The notes beneath the pieces are model-generated. The model saw only the letters and a list, made by a program, of their open reading frames with translations. It was not told where the DNA came from and did no database searches. The position numbers and the translations under genes were made by a program. From Exiguobacterium sp. s122 (GTDB lineage: Bacteria > Bacillota > Bacilli > Exiguobacteriales > Exiguobacteriaceae), in the NCBI RefSeq assembly GCF_018618475.1, contig NZ_JACSMD010000001.1, forward strand, positions 1,736,001 through 1,800,000: DNA of 64,000 bases, read 5' to 3'. Shown here piece after piece: positions 8,198 through 16,267 of this stretch; the first letter of the stretch is position 1, and the number at the start of each line of letters is the position of its first letter.

Positions 8198-9709
8198 TCA
8201 TAATAGTGGTGAGAACATTCGAGCTAACGACTCGACTAACTTGATGAGAAATGGACGTTTCGAGAACTCGGTCAAGTCCAACTCATGTGAGCCTTCAAAG
8301 TCTTTGTATAGATCTTGCTTCAGCTGATGCACGGAGTTTGTATTGTAAAGAAGTGCGTTCACTTCGAAATTTAAGTGAAAACTGCGGAAGTCCATATTTG
8401 CCGTCCCAATCGTCGCAAGTCCGTCATCGACGACAATCACTTTCGAATGCATGAACCCATCTTCATACAAATAGATTTTTACGCCCGCACTAAGGAGCTC
8501 TTCAAAATAAGAGCGGCTCGCATAAAAGACGATTTTATGGTCAGGATAACTCGGCAAAACGATGCGGACATCGATTCCAGAGAGCGACGCCGTCTTCAGC
8601 GCACTCATGATGTCTTCGTCCGGAATGAGATATGGCGACGAGATATAGACTGATTTCTTCGCCGCGTTGATTAAGGCAAAATAAATCGACTTCATCGTCT
8701 CGTACGGTTCATCTGGTCCGCTCGCCACAATTTGAACGCCGCCGCTTGCGCTACGGACCGTCTCGAGCGGTTCAAGATAAAACGGCGTGAATAGCCGTTC
8801 CCCCGTCATGTAGTACCAGTCCTGGAGAAAGATGAGCTGAAGTTCCGAGACCCCTTCTCCTCTGACATAAAGGTGCGTATCTCGCCAAAAGCCGAACTTC
8901 ATATGTTCACCTAAATATTCATCTCCGACATTCAAGCCACCGGTGAACGCTTCTGTGCCATCGATGACGACAATTTTACGATGATTTCGGTAGTTTGTCT
9001 TGCTCGAGACGAGGGGCAAAACGACCGGGAAGAACGCTTGAACGTGCACGCCTGCCTGTCGCATTTCTTCAAAGAAGGTCCCGCTCGTATGAATCGAGCC
9101 GACCGCATCGTACAAGAACCGTACTTCAACACCGGCCCGCGCCTTATCCATTAAAATGCGTTGAATTTCCCGAGAAATGCGATCTTCCCGGAAAATGTAA
9201 TACTCTAAATGGATATGCCGCGTCGCACCACGCAGTGCCGGCAACAATTTTGAAAACTTCTCTTGTCCGTTCGTTAAGATTTGCGTGTACGTATTAGACG
9301 AGACCGGTAATTGGTTGAGCGATGACGTCAAATGCATGAGCTTTTCATAGTCGTCATGCGTAAACATGAGCGACGGAGAGAGCGTCATGGCCTTTTGGCG
9401 GTACGCGAGGTACGTCTCTTCATCGAGCATCGCCTTCTCTTTAAACATGCGTTTGCGGCGATAGTTCTGACCGAACACAAAATATGCGAACAAACCGACG
9501 ACCGGAAAACCAATCATCACGATTGCCCAAATGAGCGTCCGTTGTGGATTTCGGTTCTCGAGCAAAATGACGAGCAAGATGCTGAACGTCGTCAAGAAGA
9601 CGAGGATTGAGAAAAGGCCGATCACTTGTGAGCTCCAGTAATACGATAATACCGCAATGAGTCCTGCGAGCAAAATAAGGGATAAAAGTACTTGTATGCG
9701 TCGCAACAT
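8198..9709 (-). CDS. cls: Cardiolipin synthase
   Basis: Membrane phospholipase-D-family enzyme joining two phosphatidylglycerols into cardiolipin. The 503-residue protein has two N-terminal membrane segments (about 5-25 and 28-52, followed by 59-80) and two HKD motifs: H243-K245-D250 (HRKIVVID) and a second near residue 421 (HSKVIVVDD). The start at 9709 was preferred over an in-frame ATG nine codons upstream because GGGGTCAGG precedes it, while the upstream ATG lies only about 13 bases after a TATAAT and has no ribosome-binding site. The first of three close minus-strand genes cls-coiA-pepF. Confidence 0.92.
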   Translation of the reverse strand: MLRRIQVLLSLILLAGLIAVLSYYWSSQVIGLFSILVFLTTFSILLVILLENRNPQRTLIWAIVMIGFPVVGLFAYFVFGQNYRRKRMFKEKAMLDEETYLAYRQKAMTLSPSLMFTHDDYEKLMHLTSSLNQLPVSSNTYTQILTNGQEKFSKLLPALRGATRHIHLEYYIFREDRISREIQRILMDKARAGVEVRFLYDAVGSIHTSGTFFEEMRQAGVHVQAFFPVVLPLVSSKTNYRNHRKIVVIDGTEAFTGGLNVGDEYLGEHMKFGFWRDTHLYVRGEGVSELQLIFLQDWYYMTGERLFTPFYLEPLETVRSASGGVQIVASGPDEPYETMKSIYFALINAAKKSVYISSPYLIPDEDIMSALKTASLSGIDVRIVLPSYPDHKIVFYASRSYFEELLSAGVKIYLYEDGFMHSKVIVVDDGLATIGTANMDFRSFHLNFEVNALLYNTNSVHQLKQDLYKDFEGSHELDLTEFSKRPFLIKLVESLARMFSPLL

Positions 9710-9792
9710 ATTATAACCTGACCCCGTTTCTGTCATGTATTATCATTAATTATACAACGTAACGCCAGTATTTAGAGGGGAGCGAATCAATT

Positions 9793-10515
9793 ATGGGTAC
9801 ATTTCTCATTACAGGGGCAACGAGCGGTATCGGGCGGGCTGTCGCGCTACGGTTAGCAGAAGAAGGGCATGACGTGTATGGCGTCGGGCGAGACGAGGAG
9901 CGCGGTGCGGAGATTGAATCCGTTTCAGCGCGCATCACGTTTTTGAAGTGTGACCTTTCGAAAGACGACGAGCTCGAGGCGATGATGGATTCCCTAAAAG
10001 CGAGAGACGTCTCGTTAGACGGGCTATTTAATAATGCTGCCACGTTCGGACGGCCCGGTACACCGGAGCGCCTGCCCTCGTCAGCGTTCGACGAGGTGTT
10101 CGAGCTAAACGTCGTCGCAACGAATCGTTTGATTCAACGGGCTGTCCCTTTGCTAACGAACGGGGCAAGCGTCGTCAATAACGCCGCAATCGTTGGACAC
10201 GTCAAGTTCCCACCGATGCTGGGTCCCTACGCCGCATCGAAGGCGGCATTGATTGCCTTGACGAAAACGTTCGCCCACCGCATGAAAGGAAAAGTCCGTT
10301 TCAACGCCGTTTGCTTCGGACCTGTCGATACACCGCTCAGCCACAAGCTATACGGGGGTGAGGCGAAGTTTCACGATGCAATGACCCATCATTTCCGAGG
10401 GAATGCTGCCAAACCCGAGGAAGTCGCCCCGGTCATTACGTTCTTCCTATCGGACTTGTCAAGTTACGTGAACGGGCAAGCGATCACGATTGACGGCGGC
10501 TATAGCTTATCGTAA
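9793..10515 (+). CDS. Short-chain dehydrogenase/reductase
   Basis: Classical-size SDR of 240 residues with the NAD(P)-binding TGATSGIG motif near residue 7, an NNAA motif near 81, and the active-site YAASK near 141. GAGGGG precedes the ATG. Oddity: the catalytic Ser normally 12-14 residues before the Tyr is absent; the segment reads VVNNAAIVGHVKFPP, with no Ser in the expected window. The C-terminal YVNGQAITIDGG is typical of the family. The substrate is unknown and standard oxidoreductase activity is doubtful. Divergent from cls and absent from the equivalent B. subtilis locus as far as I recall. Confidence 0.85.
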   Translation: MGTFLITGATSGIGRAVALRLAEEGHDVYGVGRDEERGAEIESVSARITFLKCDLSKDDELEAMMDSLKARDVSLDGLFNNAATFGRPGTPERLPSSAFDEVFELNVVATNRLIQRAVPLLTNGASVVNNAAIVGHVKFPPMLGPYAASKAALIALTKTFAHRMKGKVRFNAVCFGPVDTPLSHKLYGGEAKFHDAMTHHFRGNAAKPEEVAPVITFFLSDLSSYVNGQAITIDGGYSLS

Positions 10516-10517
10516 AA

Positions 10518-10541
10518 AAAGCGACCGAGATGGGTCGCTTT
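10518..10541. terminator. Bidirectional terminator between the SDR and DUF2254 genes
   Basis: AAAGCGACC/GGTCGCTTT, a 9-bp stem with a 6-base loop, with A-run before and T-run after, between convergent genes. Confidence 0.8.
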
Positions 10542-11776
10542 TATATTGGCTTTATTTTTTTCGCCTGCAACAATTTATTTTCTAAATAAGCTCGTTCCCG
10601 TTCATGCAAATCGTCCCATGCGATGACGTCCTCGAAATAGCGAAGGATGTTCTCATAAGCTTCAAACGATGAAGGGTGTGCCTCAAGCCGTGCGATCCGA
10701 ATCGCCTCTAACACCGCTCCGATGACGAAAATATCGTGACTTGCATACGTTTTGATTGGAGCGAACGCCTCAAATAACGTCACCTCCAGGCTTTTCCGTT
10801 TGACGTGCCAATCCGATGTTCCGTTTGAAAACACGAAGTCCCCTTCCGGGATTTGACTAAGTTCACGTAAAATGTCCCCGATATAGTGGATGGCATGGAT
10901 AGCGGTATTCGGATCGTTGATTCCCGGGGAAATCCCTTTTAATGCGATTTCACTTAACTTCTCAATCGCAAAGGCCGGATCTTGAATCGACGATCGTACT
11001 TCCCCGATTTGAAACAGTTCGACCTCCTCGTCCACCTTCTCACTCCAATAGCCGAGCAGGTCTCCTTTCGCGACAAAGTCCCCGACGGATACGACCGACT
11101 CGAAATGACAAGATGTCGCCTCTTGCTTCTCATGCGCGAACAGTTGAACATACCCGGTACGCACAGCATGAACCGCATGACCTTCAAACGGGTGAACCGG
11201 GCGTTTTGGTACGATGTTGACTTCACTGTCTTCAAGCGCGTCTTGTTGCCCCTTAATAACGGAGAGTGCTTCACGATGCAATGCCGATAAGAGACGTTCT
11301 GCTTGGATGGAGACACTAATCGTTTGAATGAACTTGACGAACGCCCAAATCGAGCCGATGACAAGAAGGACGCTAACGCCTGAGGCGAGCACCGCATCGT
11401 CATCAGCTGTGCGAATCAAAAATAAGTTCGAGATCCCGTATACGGTCGTCATGATGAACAAGCCGAGCGTGTGTTTCGCTGCAGCGTTCGTCAAGAAGTT
11501 ATTCACCGTCCGTGGTGAGAATTGTGAAGAATACGTCGTAAGGACGACGAGAATCGTTGAAAAACTGAACGTCATCATCGTCATCAAGCTCGTGAACGAC
11601 GAAGATAGGACCGTCGCCGCCGAATCTTTCTCTAAGTACAGGACTTCCGGTAAAATTTCACGGAAGAAGCCACCGAAGTATTGCGTTAAAAGCGTCAACA
11701 AGACACCGCCAAAGCCATATAAGAATGGAATAAACCAAGCGCTGTCTGCTAACGCCAATTGAATTCGTTTGACCAT
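10541..11776 (-). CDS. DUF2254 membrane protein
   Basis: Protein of 411 residues recognised as DUF2254. The N-terminal half carries membrane segments near 13-32, 55-82, 100-120 and 128-150. The C-terminal half is soluble and includes a conserved region with GHAVHAVRTGYV near 205, GDLLG and ISPGINDPNTAIHAI near 285. GAGGTG precedes the ATG by 5 bases. Function is unknown; the second half might bind a ligand, but that is a guess. It follows mecA on the same strand across a terminator hairpin. Confidence 0.8.
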   Translation of the reverse strand: MVKRIQLALADSAWFIPFLYGFGGVLLTLLTQYFGGFFREILPEVLYLEKDSAATVLSSSFTSLMTMMTFSFSTILVVLTTYSSQFSPRTVNNFLTNAAAKHTLGLFIMTTVYGISNLFLIRTADDDAVLASGVSVLLVIGSIWAFVKFIQTISVSIQAERLLSALHREALSVIKGQQDALEDSEVNIVPKRPVHPFEGHAVHAVRTGYVQLFAHEKQEATSCHFESVVSVGDFVAKGDLLGYWSEKVDEEVELFQIGEVRSSIQDPAFAIEKLSEIALKGISPGINDPNTAIHAIHYIGDILRELSQIPEGDFVFSNGTSDWHVKRKSLEVTLFEAFAPIKTYASHDIFVIGAVLEAIRIARLEAHPSSFEAYENILRYFEDVIAWDDLHERERAYLENKLLQAKKIKPI

Positions 11777-11801
11777 CTCGTCACCTCTTCATATGTATAT
11801 T

Positions 11802-11836
11802 AAAAAATCACCTGTCCGTATGAACAGGCGATTTTA
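11802..11836 (-). terminator. Terminator of mecA
   Basis: AAAATCGCCTGTTC pairs with GGACAGGTGATTTT (with G-U pairs) around a 4-base loop, followed by TTAAT on the minus strand. Confidence 0.75.
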
Positions 11837-11838
11837 AA

Positions 11839-12495
11839 TTAAAAATAGTGACGAATTTTACCAAAGACGTCGCCATCAAGGATGAGTTTGCCATACTCTT
11901 CTAGCATCGCGAGCGTTTGCGTGCTAAACGACAAATACTCAGCAAGTAAGCTCAAGGCGTTCTCTTCTTCTTCCGGCTCCATCTCATCCGGGAAGTCAAT
12001 CCACAAATAGTAACGGTTGTCGTAATGGAATAGTTTTAACGGAAGGTTATGAAGCGTGTCGCCCGCTCGCTTACTGAGGGCAATTATCGATTCAAAATCA
12101 TCCGTTTCCATCGCAAGTGGAGCCCACGTCTCCGTCTCTGCGTCAAGCTCGTCGAGTTCACTCAATTGATCAAGGACGGATTGTTGATCTCGGGCATCGT
12201 CGATAGCTGAGCGAAGGAGCGAACCGAGTTCCGAATCGTCTTCGGAATCAATTACATTCTTCGCAATCGTAACGGTCACCTCGAGACCTTTTTCAAACGC
12301 TTGTACTTGTATCCATAGGGGACCATCAAACGAGATATCTTCTCGTTCATGTGCCTCGTCCATCATTTGCCAGAATAACTGTTCACCGCGTTCACGATTG
12401 TACCAAATTTCATCCCGGGCGAAACCGCGTTTCTCGATGTCAACATAGGTAATGAAAAATTTGACGGTATTCTCATTGATGCGCTCAATTTTCAC
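11839..12495 (-). CDS. mecA: Adaptor protein MecA
   Basis: ClpC adaptor that targets substrates such as ComK and also restrains Spx-dependent transcription. The N-terminal target-binding domain begins KIERINENTVKFF and contains RGFARDEIWYNRERGEQLFW and PLWIQVQAFEKGLEV; an acidic linker (about 90-125) precedes the C-terminal ClpC-binding domain. A GTG start at 12495 is chosen: it gives 218 residues, the same as I recall for B. subtilis MecA, and GGGAG lies 9 bases upstream. An upstream in-frame ATG would add seven residues over the ribosome-binding site. It has its own strong promoter and lies downstream of spx. Confidence 0.95.
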   Translation of the reverse strand: MKIERINENTVKFFITYVDIEKRGFARDEIWYNRERGEQLFWQMMDEAHEREDISFDGPLWIQVQAFEKGLEVTVTIAKNVIDSEDDSELGSLLRSAIDDARDQQSVLDQLSELDELDAETETWAPLAMETDDFESIIALSKRAGDTLHNLPLKLFHYDNRYYLWIDFPDEMEPEEEENALSLLAEYLSFSTQTLAMLEEYGKLILDGDVFGKIRHYF

Positions 12496-12564
12496 GGTTG
12501 TCCACTCCCTTCTCACCTCACTCCTAATTCGAACCTCAAGGAGGAGAGGGGAAAATGTCTTGTA

Positions 12565-12593
12565 ATAATAGTACCCTTTTTTTAAGGTGTCAA
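12565..12593 (-). promoter_or_regulatory. Predicted sigma-A promoter of mecA
   Basis: Consensus TTGACA at 12593-12588, a 17-base spacer, and TATTAT at 12570-12565 on the minus strand; start near 12558. Confidence 0.85.
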
Positions 12594-12644
12594 TCTTATG
12601 ATGATGGGGTTGTTATCTTTATTTTATAGGAAAAACGGGATAAT

Positions 12645-12673
12645 AAAAAGCACACTGCTTAGACAGCATGCTT
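12645..12673 (-). terminator. Terminator of spx
   Basis: AAGCATGCTG/CAGTGTGCTT stem with two G-U pairs, a 5-base loop and TTTTTATT on the minus strand, directly after the spx stop. Confidence 0.8.
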
Positions 12674-12675
12674 CC

Positions 12676-13074
12676 TCACTCGTTGACGAGACGTTGGGCC
12701 TCTTGAAGTTGGAATGTCCGGACCTTGCGCGGCAAGAAGCGACGAATTTCATCTTCGTTATACCCGACTTGCAAACGTTTTTCGTCAATTAAAATCGGAC
12801 GGCGCAAGAGGCCAGGATACTCTTGAATCAAATCATAAAGTTGCTGGAGTGACAACGCGTCGACCGATACGTCAATTTTAGAGAAAACTTTTGAACGAGT
12901 CGAAATGATTTCATCGGTCCCGTCTTCTGTCATACGTAAAATTTGTTTAATCTCGTTAAGTGAGAGCGGCTCTGAAAATATATTCCGTTCTGTGAAGGGA
13001 ATATCGTGCTCTTCGAGCCAAGCTCGCGCTTTACGGCACGATGTGCAGCTCGGAGACGTATAAAGTGTGACCAT
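12676..13074 (-). CDS. spx: Transcriptional regulator Spx
   Basis: ArsC-like protein of 132 residues that binds the RNA polymerase alpha C-terminal domain and redirects transcription during disulfide stress. The redox switch CTSC is at residues 10-13, and the TRSKVF stretch (about 51-56) preserves the Arg needed for polymerase contact. The ATG at 13074 has AGGGAGG 8 bases upstream; the open frame extends 25 codons back with no site. Its adaptor YjbH and the MecA adaptor are in the same window, and the spx-mecA-coiA-pepF-yjbH order is as in B. subtilis apart from the inserted genes. Confidence 0.96.
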   Translation of the reverse strand: MVTLYTSPSCTSCRKARAWLEEHDIPFTERNIFSEPLSLNEIKQILRMTEDGTDEIISTRSKVFSKIDVSVDALSLQQLYDLIQEYPGLLRRPILIDEKRLQVGYNEDEIRRFLPRKVRTFQLQEAQRLVNE

Positions 13075-13155
13075 GTTCGTTCCTCCCTGATCAAATGTTC
13101 GTTCATCTTTTTCAAGTGACTCTATCTGTATACCCAAAAATGCGTTCACTTAATT

Positions 13156-13184
13156 ATAATAATTCTTATTTATTAAAACATCAA
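13156..13184 (-). promoter_or_regulatory. Predicted sigma-A promoter of spx
   Basis: TTGATG at 13184-13179, a 17-base spacer and TATTAT at 13161-13156 on the minus strand, leaving a leader of about 75 bases. Confidence 0.65.
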
Positions 13185-13206
13185 TGATATTCTTTCTCAT
13201 TGAGGT

Positions 13207-13239
13207 AAGAAAAGAGGACGCATCTATGAAAAAGATGCG
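13207..13239 (-). terminator. Terminator of the 45-codon ORF
   Basis: CGCATCT/AGATGCG 7-bp stem with a 7-base loop and a T-rich tail (TCTTTTCTT) on the minus strand, 15 bases after the small ORF stop. Confidence 0.65.
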
Positions 13240-13254
13240 ACCTTGATCGACGTT

Positions 13255-13392
13255 CTAGGAAGCCGGAACCCGAGAAGCCGGTTGCGACACCGTTTCTTTA
13301 CCAGGCTTCACTTGCAAGTCTTTCAACTTCTTTTTCAATACTTCTTTCAACAGCTTTTTCTTCTGTTGAATGACTTTATCACGCTCTTTCAT
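13255..13392 (-). CDS. Small basic hypothetical protein (45 aa)
   Basis: I do not recognise this protein. It reads MKERDKVIQQKKKLLKEV..., a Lys-rich amphipathic helix of about 28 residues followed by a Pro/Ser tail. Support comes from its surroundings: an extended -10 element about 85 bases upstream, GGTGAGAGG before the ATG, and a hairpin terminator just after the stop. The spacing of the ribosome-binding site is not ideal. The charged helix might bind nucleic acid or a protein partner; this is a guess. Confidence 0.55.
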   Translation of the reverse strand: MKERDKVIQQKKKLLKEVLKKKLKDLQVKPGKETVSQPASRVPAS

Positions 13393-13476
13393 GGCCTCTC
13401 ACCCCCCATGGCGACAAGGAACAACCGACCATTACCGAATCTAAAAATCTTGAAATCGCACTAAATCTACATCTAA

Positions 13477-13485
13477 ATTATAGCA
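13477..13485 (-). promoter_or_regulatory. Extended -10 element upstream of the 45-codon ORF
   Basis: TGCTATAAT on the minus strand (TATAAT at 13482-13477). No convincing -35 box, which is common for extended -10 promoters. Confidence 0.5.
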
Positions 13486-13545
13486 TATCTGTTTGAAGAA
13501 TGATGCACATTCTCAAATTAATTTTACATTTCATCCGTTACAAGT

Positions 13546-13574
13546 TTGCTTTTCCTTTTCAATTCCCGTATAGT
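13546..13574 (+). promoter_or_regulatory. Predicted sigma-A promoter of the HD-domain gene
   Basis: TTGCTT (13546-13551), a 17-base spacer and TATAGT (13569-13574), about 40 bases before the ATG. Confidence 0.6.
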
Positions 13575-13613
13575 TAATAGAAATAACCTTTGAAATCACC
13601 AAGGAGGAGAGCG

Positions 13614-14147
13614 ATGATGAGAATCACGTTAGAAACGATTATGCAGCACCCCGTCACCCAAAAATACTTGACGCGATCAGGCTTAAAACACGCCGTCGAC
13701 GTCTGTGAGCGCGCTCTCGAATTGGCGACGAGACGAGGACTAGATACGGATCTGGCGACGAAAGCCGCCTTACTACATGATATCGGTCACTACGAATGGT
13801 ATACAGAAGGCAAGTGGAATTACGACTTGTATCGTCAAAACGACATCCACGCCATTAAAGGAGCTGAACGGGCTCATAAACTCTTGATTCGACTCGGGGA
13901 AGACCCTGCCCGAGCCAAAGAGATTTCTGTCATGATTTTACTTCACACAGATTCGTATTTGCCGCCGAGCCGCATTCAACGGACCCCACTTCAACAACTC
14001 GTCCACGATGCCGATACGTTCGTCGAACAGCCTGGTGGATTGCATCACTATGAAACGATGGAAATCGAGGATGCCCTCAGCCGCGTCCGAGCCATCGATT
14101 CAGTCGTCGATCGGCTATCGAACTTACCACGTATCTCAAACGCCTGA
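13614..14147 (+). CDS. HD-domain phosphohydrolase
   Basis: Protein of 177 residues with an HD metal-dependent phosphohydrolase domain. The conserved His is in GLKHAVDVCERA near 23-34, the HD pair in ALLHDIGHYEWY near 54-65, and a late Asp in LVHDADTF near 138-145. AAGGAGG lies 6 bases before the ATG at 13614; a second ATG is the next codon. HD proteins of this size act on nucleotides or nucleotide second messengers; the substrate is not predictable. It stands alone between a promoter and a terminator. Confidence 0.85.
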   Translation: MMRITLETIMQHPVTQKYLTRSGLKHAVDVCERALELATRRGLDTDLATKAALLHDIGHYEWYTEGKWNYDLYRQNDIHAIKGAERAHKLLIRLGEDPARAKEISVMILLHTDSYLPPSRIQRTPLQQLVHDADTFVEQPGGLHHYETMEIEDALSRVRAIDSVVDRLSNLPRISNA

Positions 14148-14177
14148 CACCCCGGAACGTTCTGGTGGTGTTTTTTG
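14147..14177 (+). terminator. Terminator of the HD-domain gene
   Basis: ACACC-CCGGAAC pairs with GTTCTGG-T-GGTGT, followed by TTTTTTG. Confidence 0.75.
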
Positions 14178-14183
14178 TTGCGC

Positions 14184-14214
14184 AAAAACACCCTGAATCA
14201 AACGATTCAGGGTG
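14184..14214 (-). terminator. Terminator of the oppBCDF operon
   Basis: CACCCTGAATC/GATTCAGGGTG, a perfect 11-bp stem with a 4-base loop and TTTTTG on the minus strand, 7 bases after the oppF stop. Confidence 0.88.
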
Positions 14215-14220
14215 ACGAGT

Positions 14221-15171
14221 TTACACGAGTTGTGCTTTATACGCTTCGTATTCTGCATCCGTTAATGAGACAAAATGGCCAGGCTCGACTTCGCGGAGCG
14301 GTGGGATGCTTGAATCCTCATCCGAACGTCCAACAGCACCGAGTGACTTCGACTCGTAGATGATGCGTTTACGCGTCCGCTCATGCTCTGGGTCCGGAAG
14401 TGGAATCGCAGAGAGGAGTGACTTCGTATACGCGTGAATCGGGTTTTCGTACAAGCGATCTGCAGGCGCGAGCTCGACGATATGTCCTTGATACATAACG
14501 CCGATGCGGTCTGAGATGTACTTGACCATCGATAAATCGTGGGCGATGAACAAGTATGTGAGATCACGATCACGCTGCAACTCTTTCATCAAGTTGACGA
14601 CCTGTGCTTGAATCGACACGTCAAGGGCCGAGATTGGCTCATCGGCAATGATGAAGTCTGGTTCGACGGCAAGTGCACGGGCAATCCCGATCCGCTGACG
14701 TTGTCCACCCGAGAATTCGTGCGGGTAACGGCTCGCGTGTTCTTTCGTGAGACCGACCGTCTCAAGGAGATCGTAGACGCGGTTCATCCGGTCTTCTTTC
14801 GTCTTCGCGAGGCCGTGGATGTCAATTCCTTCGGCGATAATGTCAGCGACTGTCATCCGCGGGTTGAGCGAGGCGTAAGGATCTTGGAAGATCATCTGCA
14901 TCGCTCGGTTGAATTTCAACTTTTCCGCCTTTGATTTTTTGTCGTGGACGTTCTCACCTTTGAAGATGACATCTCCGTCTGTCGCATCGTAAAGTCCGAT
15001 AATCGTACGTCCAGTCGTCGACTTGCCACAACCAGACTCACCTACGAGACCGAGTACCTCACCTTTATAAATATCAAACGAGATGCCGTCGACCGCTTTG
15101 ACGACGCGGCCTCGTCCGATTTTAAAGTGCTGTTTTAAGTCCCGTACTTCTAATAATTTTTCACGTTCCAT
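14221..15171 (-). CDS. oppF: Oligopeptide ABC transporter ATP-binding protein OppF
   Basis: One of the two ATPases of the importer, 316 residues. Walker A GESGCGKST is at 44-52, the signature SGGQRQR near 160 and Walker B FIIADEP near 183. A C-terminal oligopeptide-transporter extension follows from about 235 (PIHAYTKSLLSAIPLPDP). The start overlaps the oppD stop by one base (TAATG), implying coupled translation. Last gene of oppBCDF. OppF versus DppF/AppF naming cannot be settled, but the locus matches opp. Confidence 0.92.
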   Translation of the reverse strand: MEREKLLEVRDLKQHFKIGRGRVVKAVDGISFDIYKGEVLGLVGESGCGKSTTGRTIIGLYDATDGDVIFKGENVHDKKSKAEKLKFNRAMQMIFQDPYASLNPRMTVADIIAEGIDIHGLAKTKEDRMNRVYDLLETVGLTKEHASRYPHEFSGGQRQRIGIARALAVEPDFIIADEPISALDVSIQAQVVNLMKELQRDRDLTYLFIAHDLSMVKYISDRIGVMYQGHIVELAPADRLYENPIHAYTKSLLSAIPLPDPEHERTRKRIIYESKSLGAVGRSDEDSSIPPLREVEPGHFVSLTDAEYEAYKAQLV

Positions 15172-16244
15172 TATTCAGCACCACCTTTCCCAATCGATTT
15201 CGCGAACGCGCTATCCGGACGATATTTGAGCGCGAGATCGATGATTGCCGGCGGCGGTGTGACTTGCGGCGCTTGCGGATGCAACAACCACGTTGCAGCG
15301 TAGTGCGTGTCGCTAATTTGGAACATCGGTGGCTCTTTCTCAAAATCAATCTTCATCGCATACGGGTTACGCGGCGCGAACGCATCGCCTTTCGGCGGGT
15401 TCAGTAAGTTTGGCGGTGTACCCGGGATAGCCGGGAGCGCCTGGTTCGGGTCATCCGTCGGACGTGGCATCGAACCGAGAAGTCCCCATGCATATGGGTG
15501 GCGTGGCTCATAGAAGATCTCATCGACCGTTCCTTTTTCCACGATTTTCCCCGCGTACATAACGGCAACACGGTCAGCCATGTTCGCGACGACACCGAGG
15601 TCGTGCGTGATGAAGATAATCGCTGTACCGGTCTTTTGTTGAATGTCTTTTAACAACTCCAAAATTTGTGCTTGAATCGTAACGTCAAGTGCAGTCGTCG
15701 GCTCATCGGCAATCAATACTTTCGGGTTACATGCGAGCGCAATCGCGATAACGATCCGCTGACGCATCCCACCAGACAGTTGGTGTGGGTATTGCTTCAG
15801 GCGAGCCTCAGGGTTCGGGATGCCGACGAGTGTGAGCAATTCGAGCGCACGCTTCTTCGCATCTTCTCCTCTAAGTCCTTGGTGTTGCTTCAATCCTTCG
15901 GCGATTTGTTTATAAATCGTCATCGTCGGGTTGAGCGACGTCATCGGATCTTGAAAAATCATCGCGATGTCGCGGCCACGAATTTTGAGCATTTCTTTTT
16001 CTGAAAGCTTAGCCAAGTCTTTCCCATCAAACAAGATTTCTCCGTTTGTAATCTCACCTGGCGGGTTCGGGATGAGACGCATAATCGCTTTAGATGTGAC
16101 GGATTTACCAGAACCCGACTCTCCAACGATTGCGAGCGTCTCGCCTTTTTTCAAATCAAACGATACATTGCGAACGGCTTGAACCGTTCCAGCATACGTA
16201 TGGAACGAGACCGCTAAGTCTCGGACAGATAAAATCGTTTCCAT
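15171..16244 (-). CDS. oppD: Oligopeptide ABC transporter ATP-binding protein OppD
   Basis: ATPase of 357 residues. Walker A GESGSGKS is at 41-48, signature LSGGMRQR near 155, Walker B VLIADEPTTALD near 175, and the C-terminal oligo/dipeptide domain from about 230 (PRHPYAWGLLGSMPR), including a Cys-less insertion near 300. Pairs with OppF on the membrane channel OppBC. It is 23 bp after oppC and overlaps oppF by one base. Confidence 0.93.
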   Translation of the reverse strand: METILSVRDLAVSFHTYAGTVQAVRNVSFDLKKGETLAIVGESGSGKSVTSKAIMRLIPNPPGEITNGEILFDGKDLAKLSEKEMLKIRGRDIAMIFQDPMTSLNPTMTIYKQIAEGLKQHQGLRGEDAKKRALELLTLVGIPNPEARLKQYPHQLSGGMRQRIVIAIALACNPKVLIADEPTTALDVTIQAQILELLKDIQQKTGTAIIFITHDLGVVANMADRVAVMYAGKIVEKGTVDEIFYEPRHPYAWGLLGSMPRPTDDPNQALPAIPGTPPNLLNPPKGDAFAPRNPYAMKIDFEKEPPMFQISDTHYAATWLLHPQAPQVTPPPAIIDLALKYRPDSAFAKSIGKGGAE

Positions 16245-16267
16245 GCACGAGTCCCCCTCTTTCTAAA

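Noticed and set aside
13243-13464. Plus-strand 73-codon open frame
   Set aside because: Antisense to the 45-codon basic ORF, which has the better promoter, ribosome-binding site and terminator.
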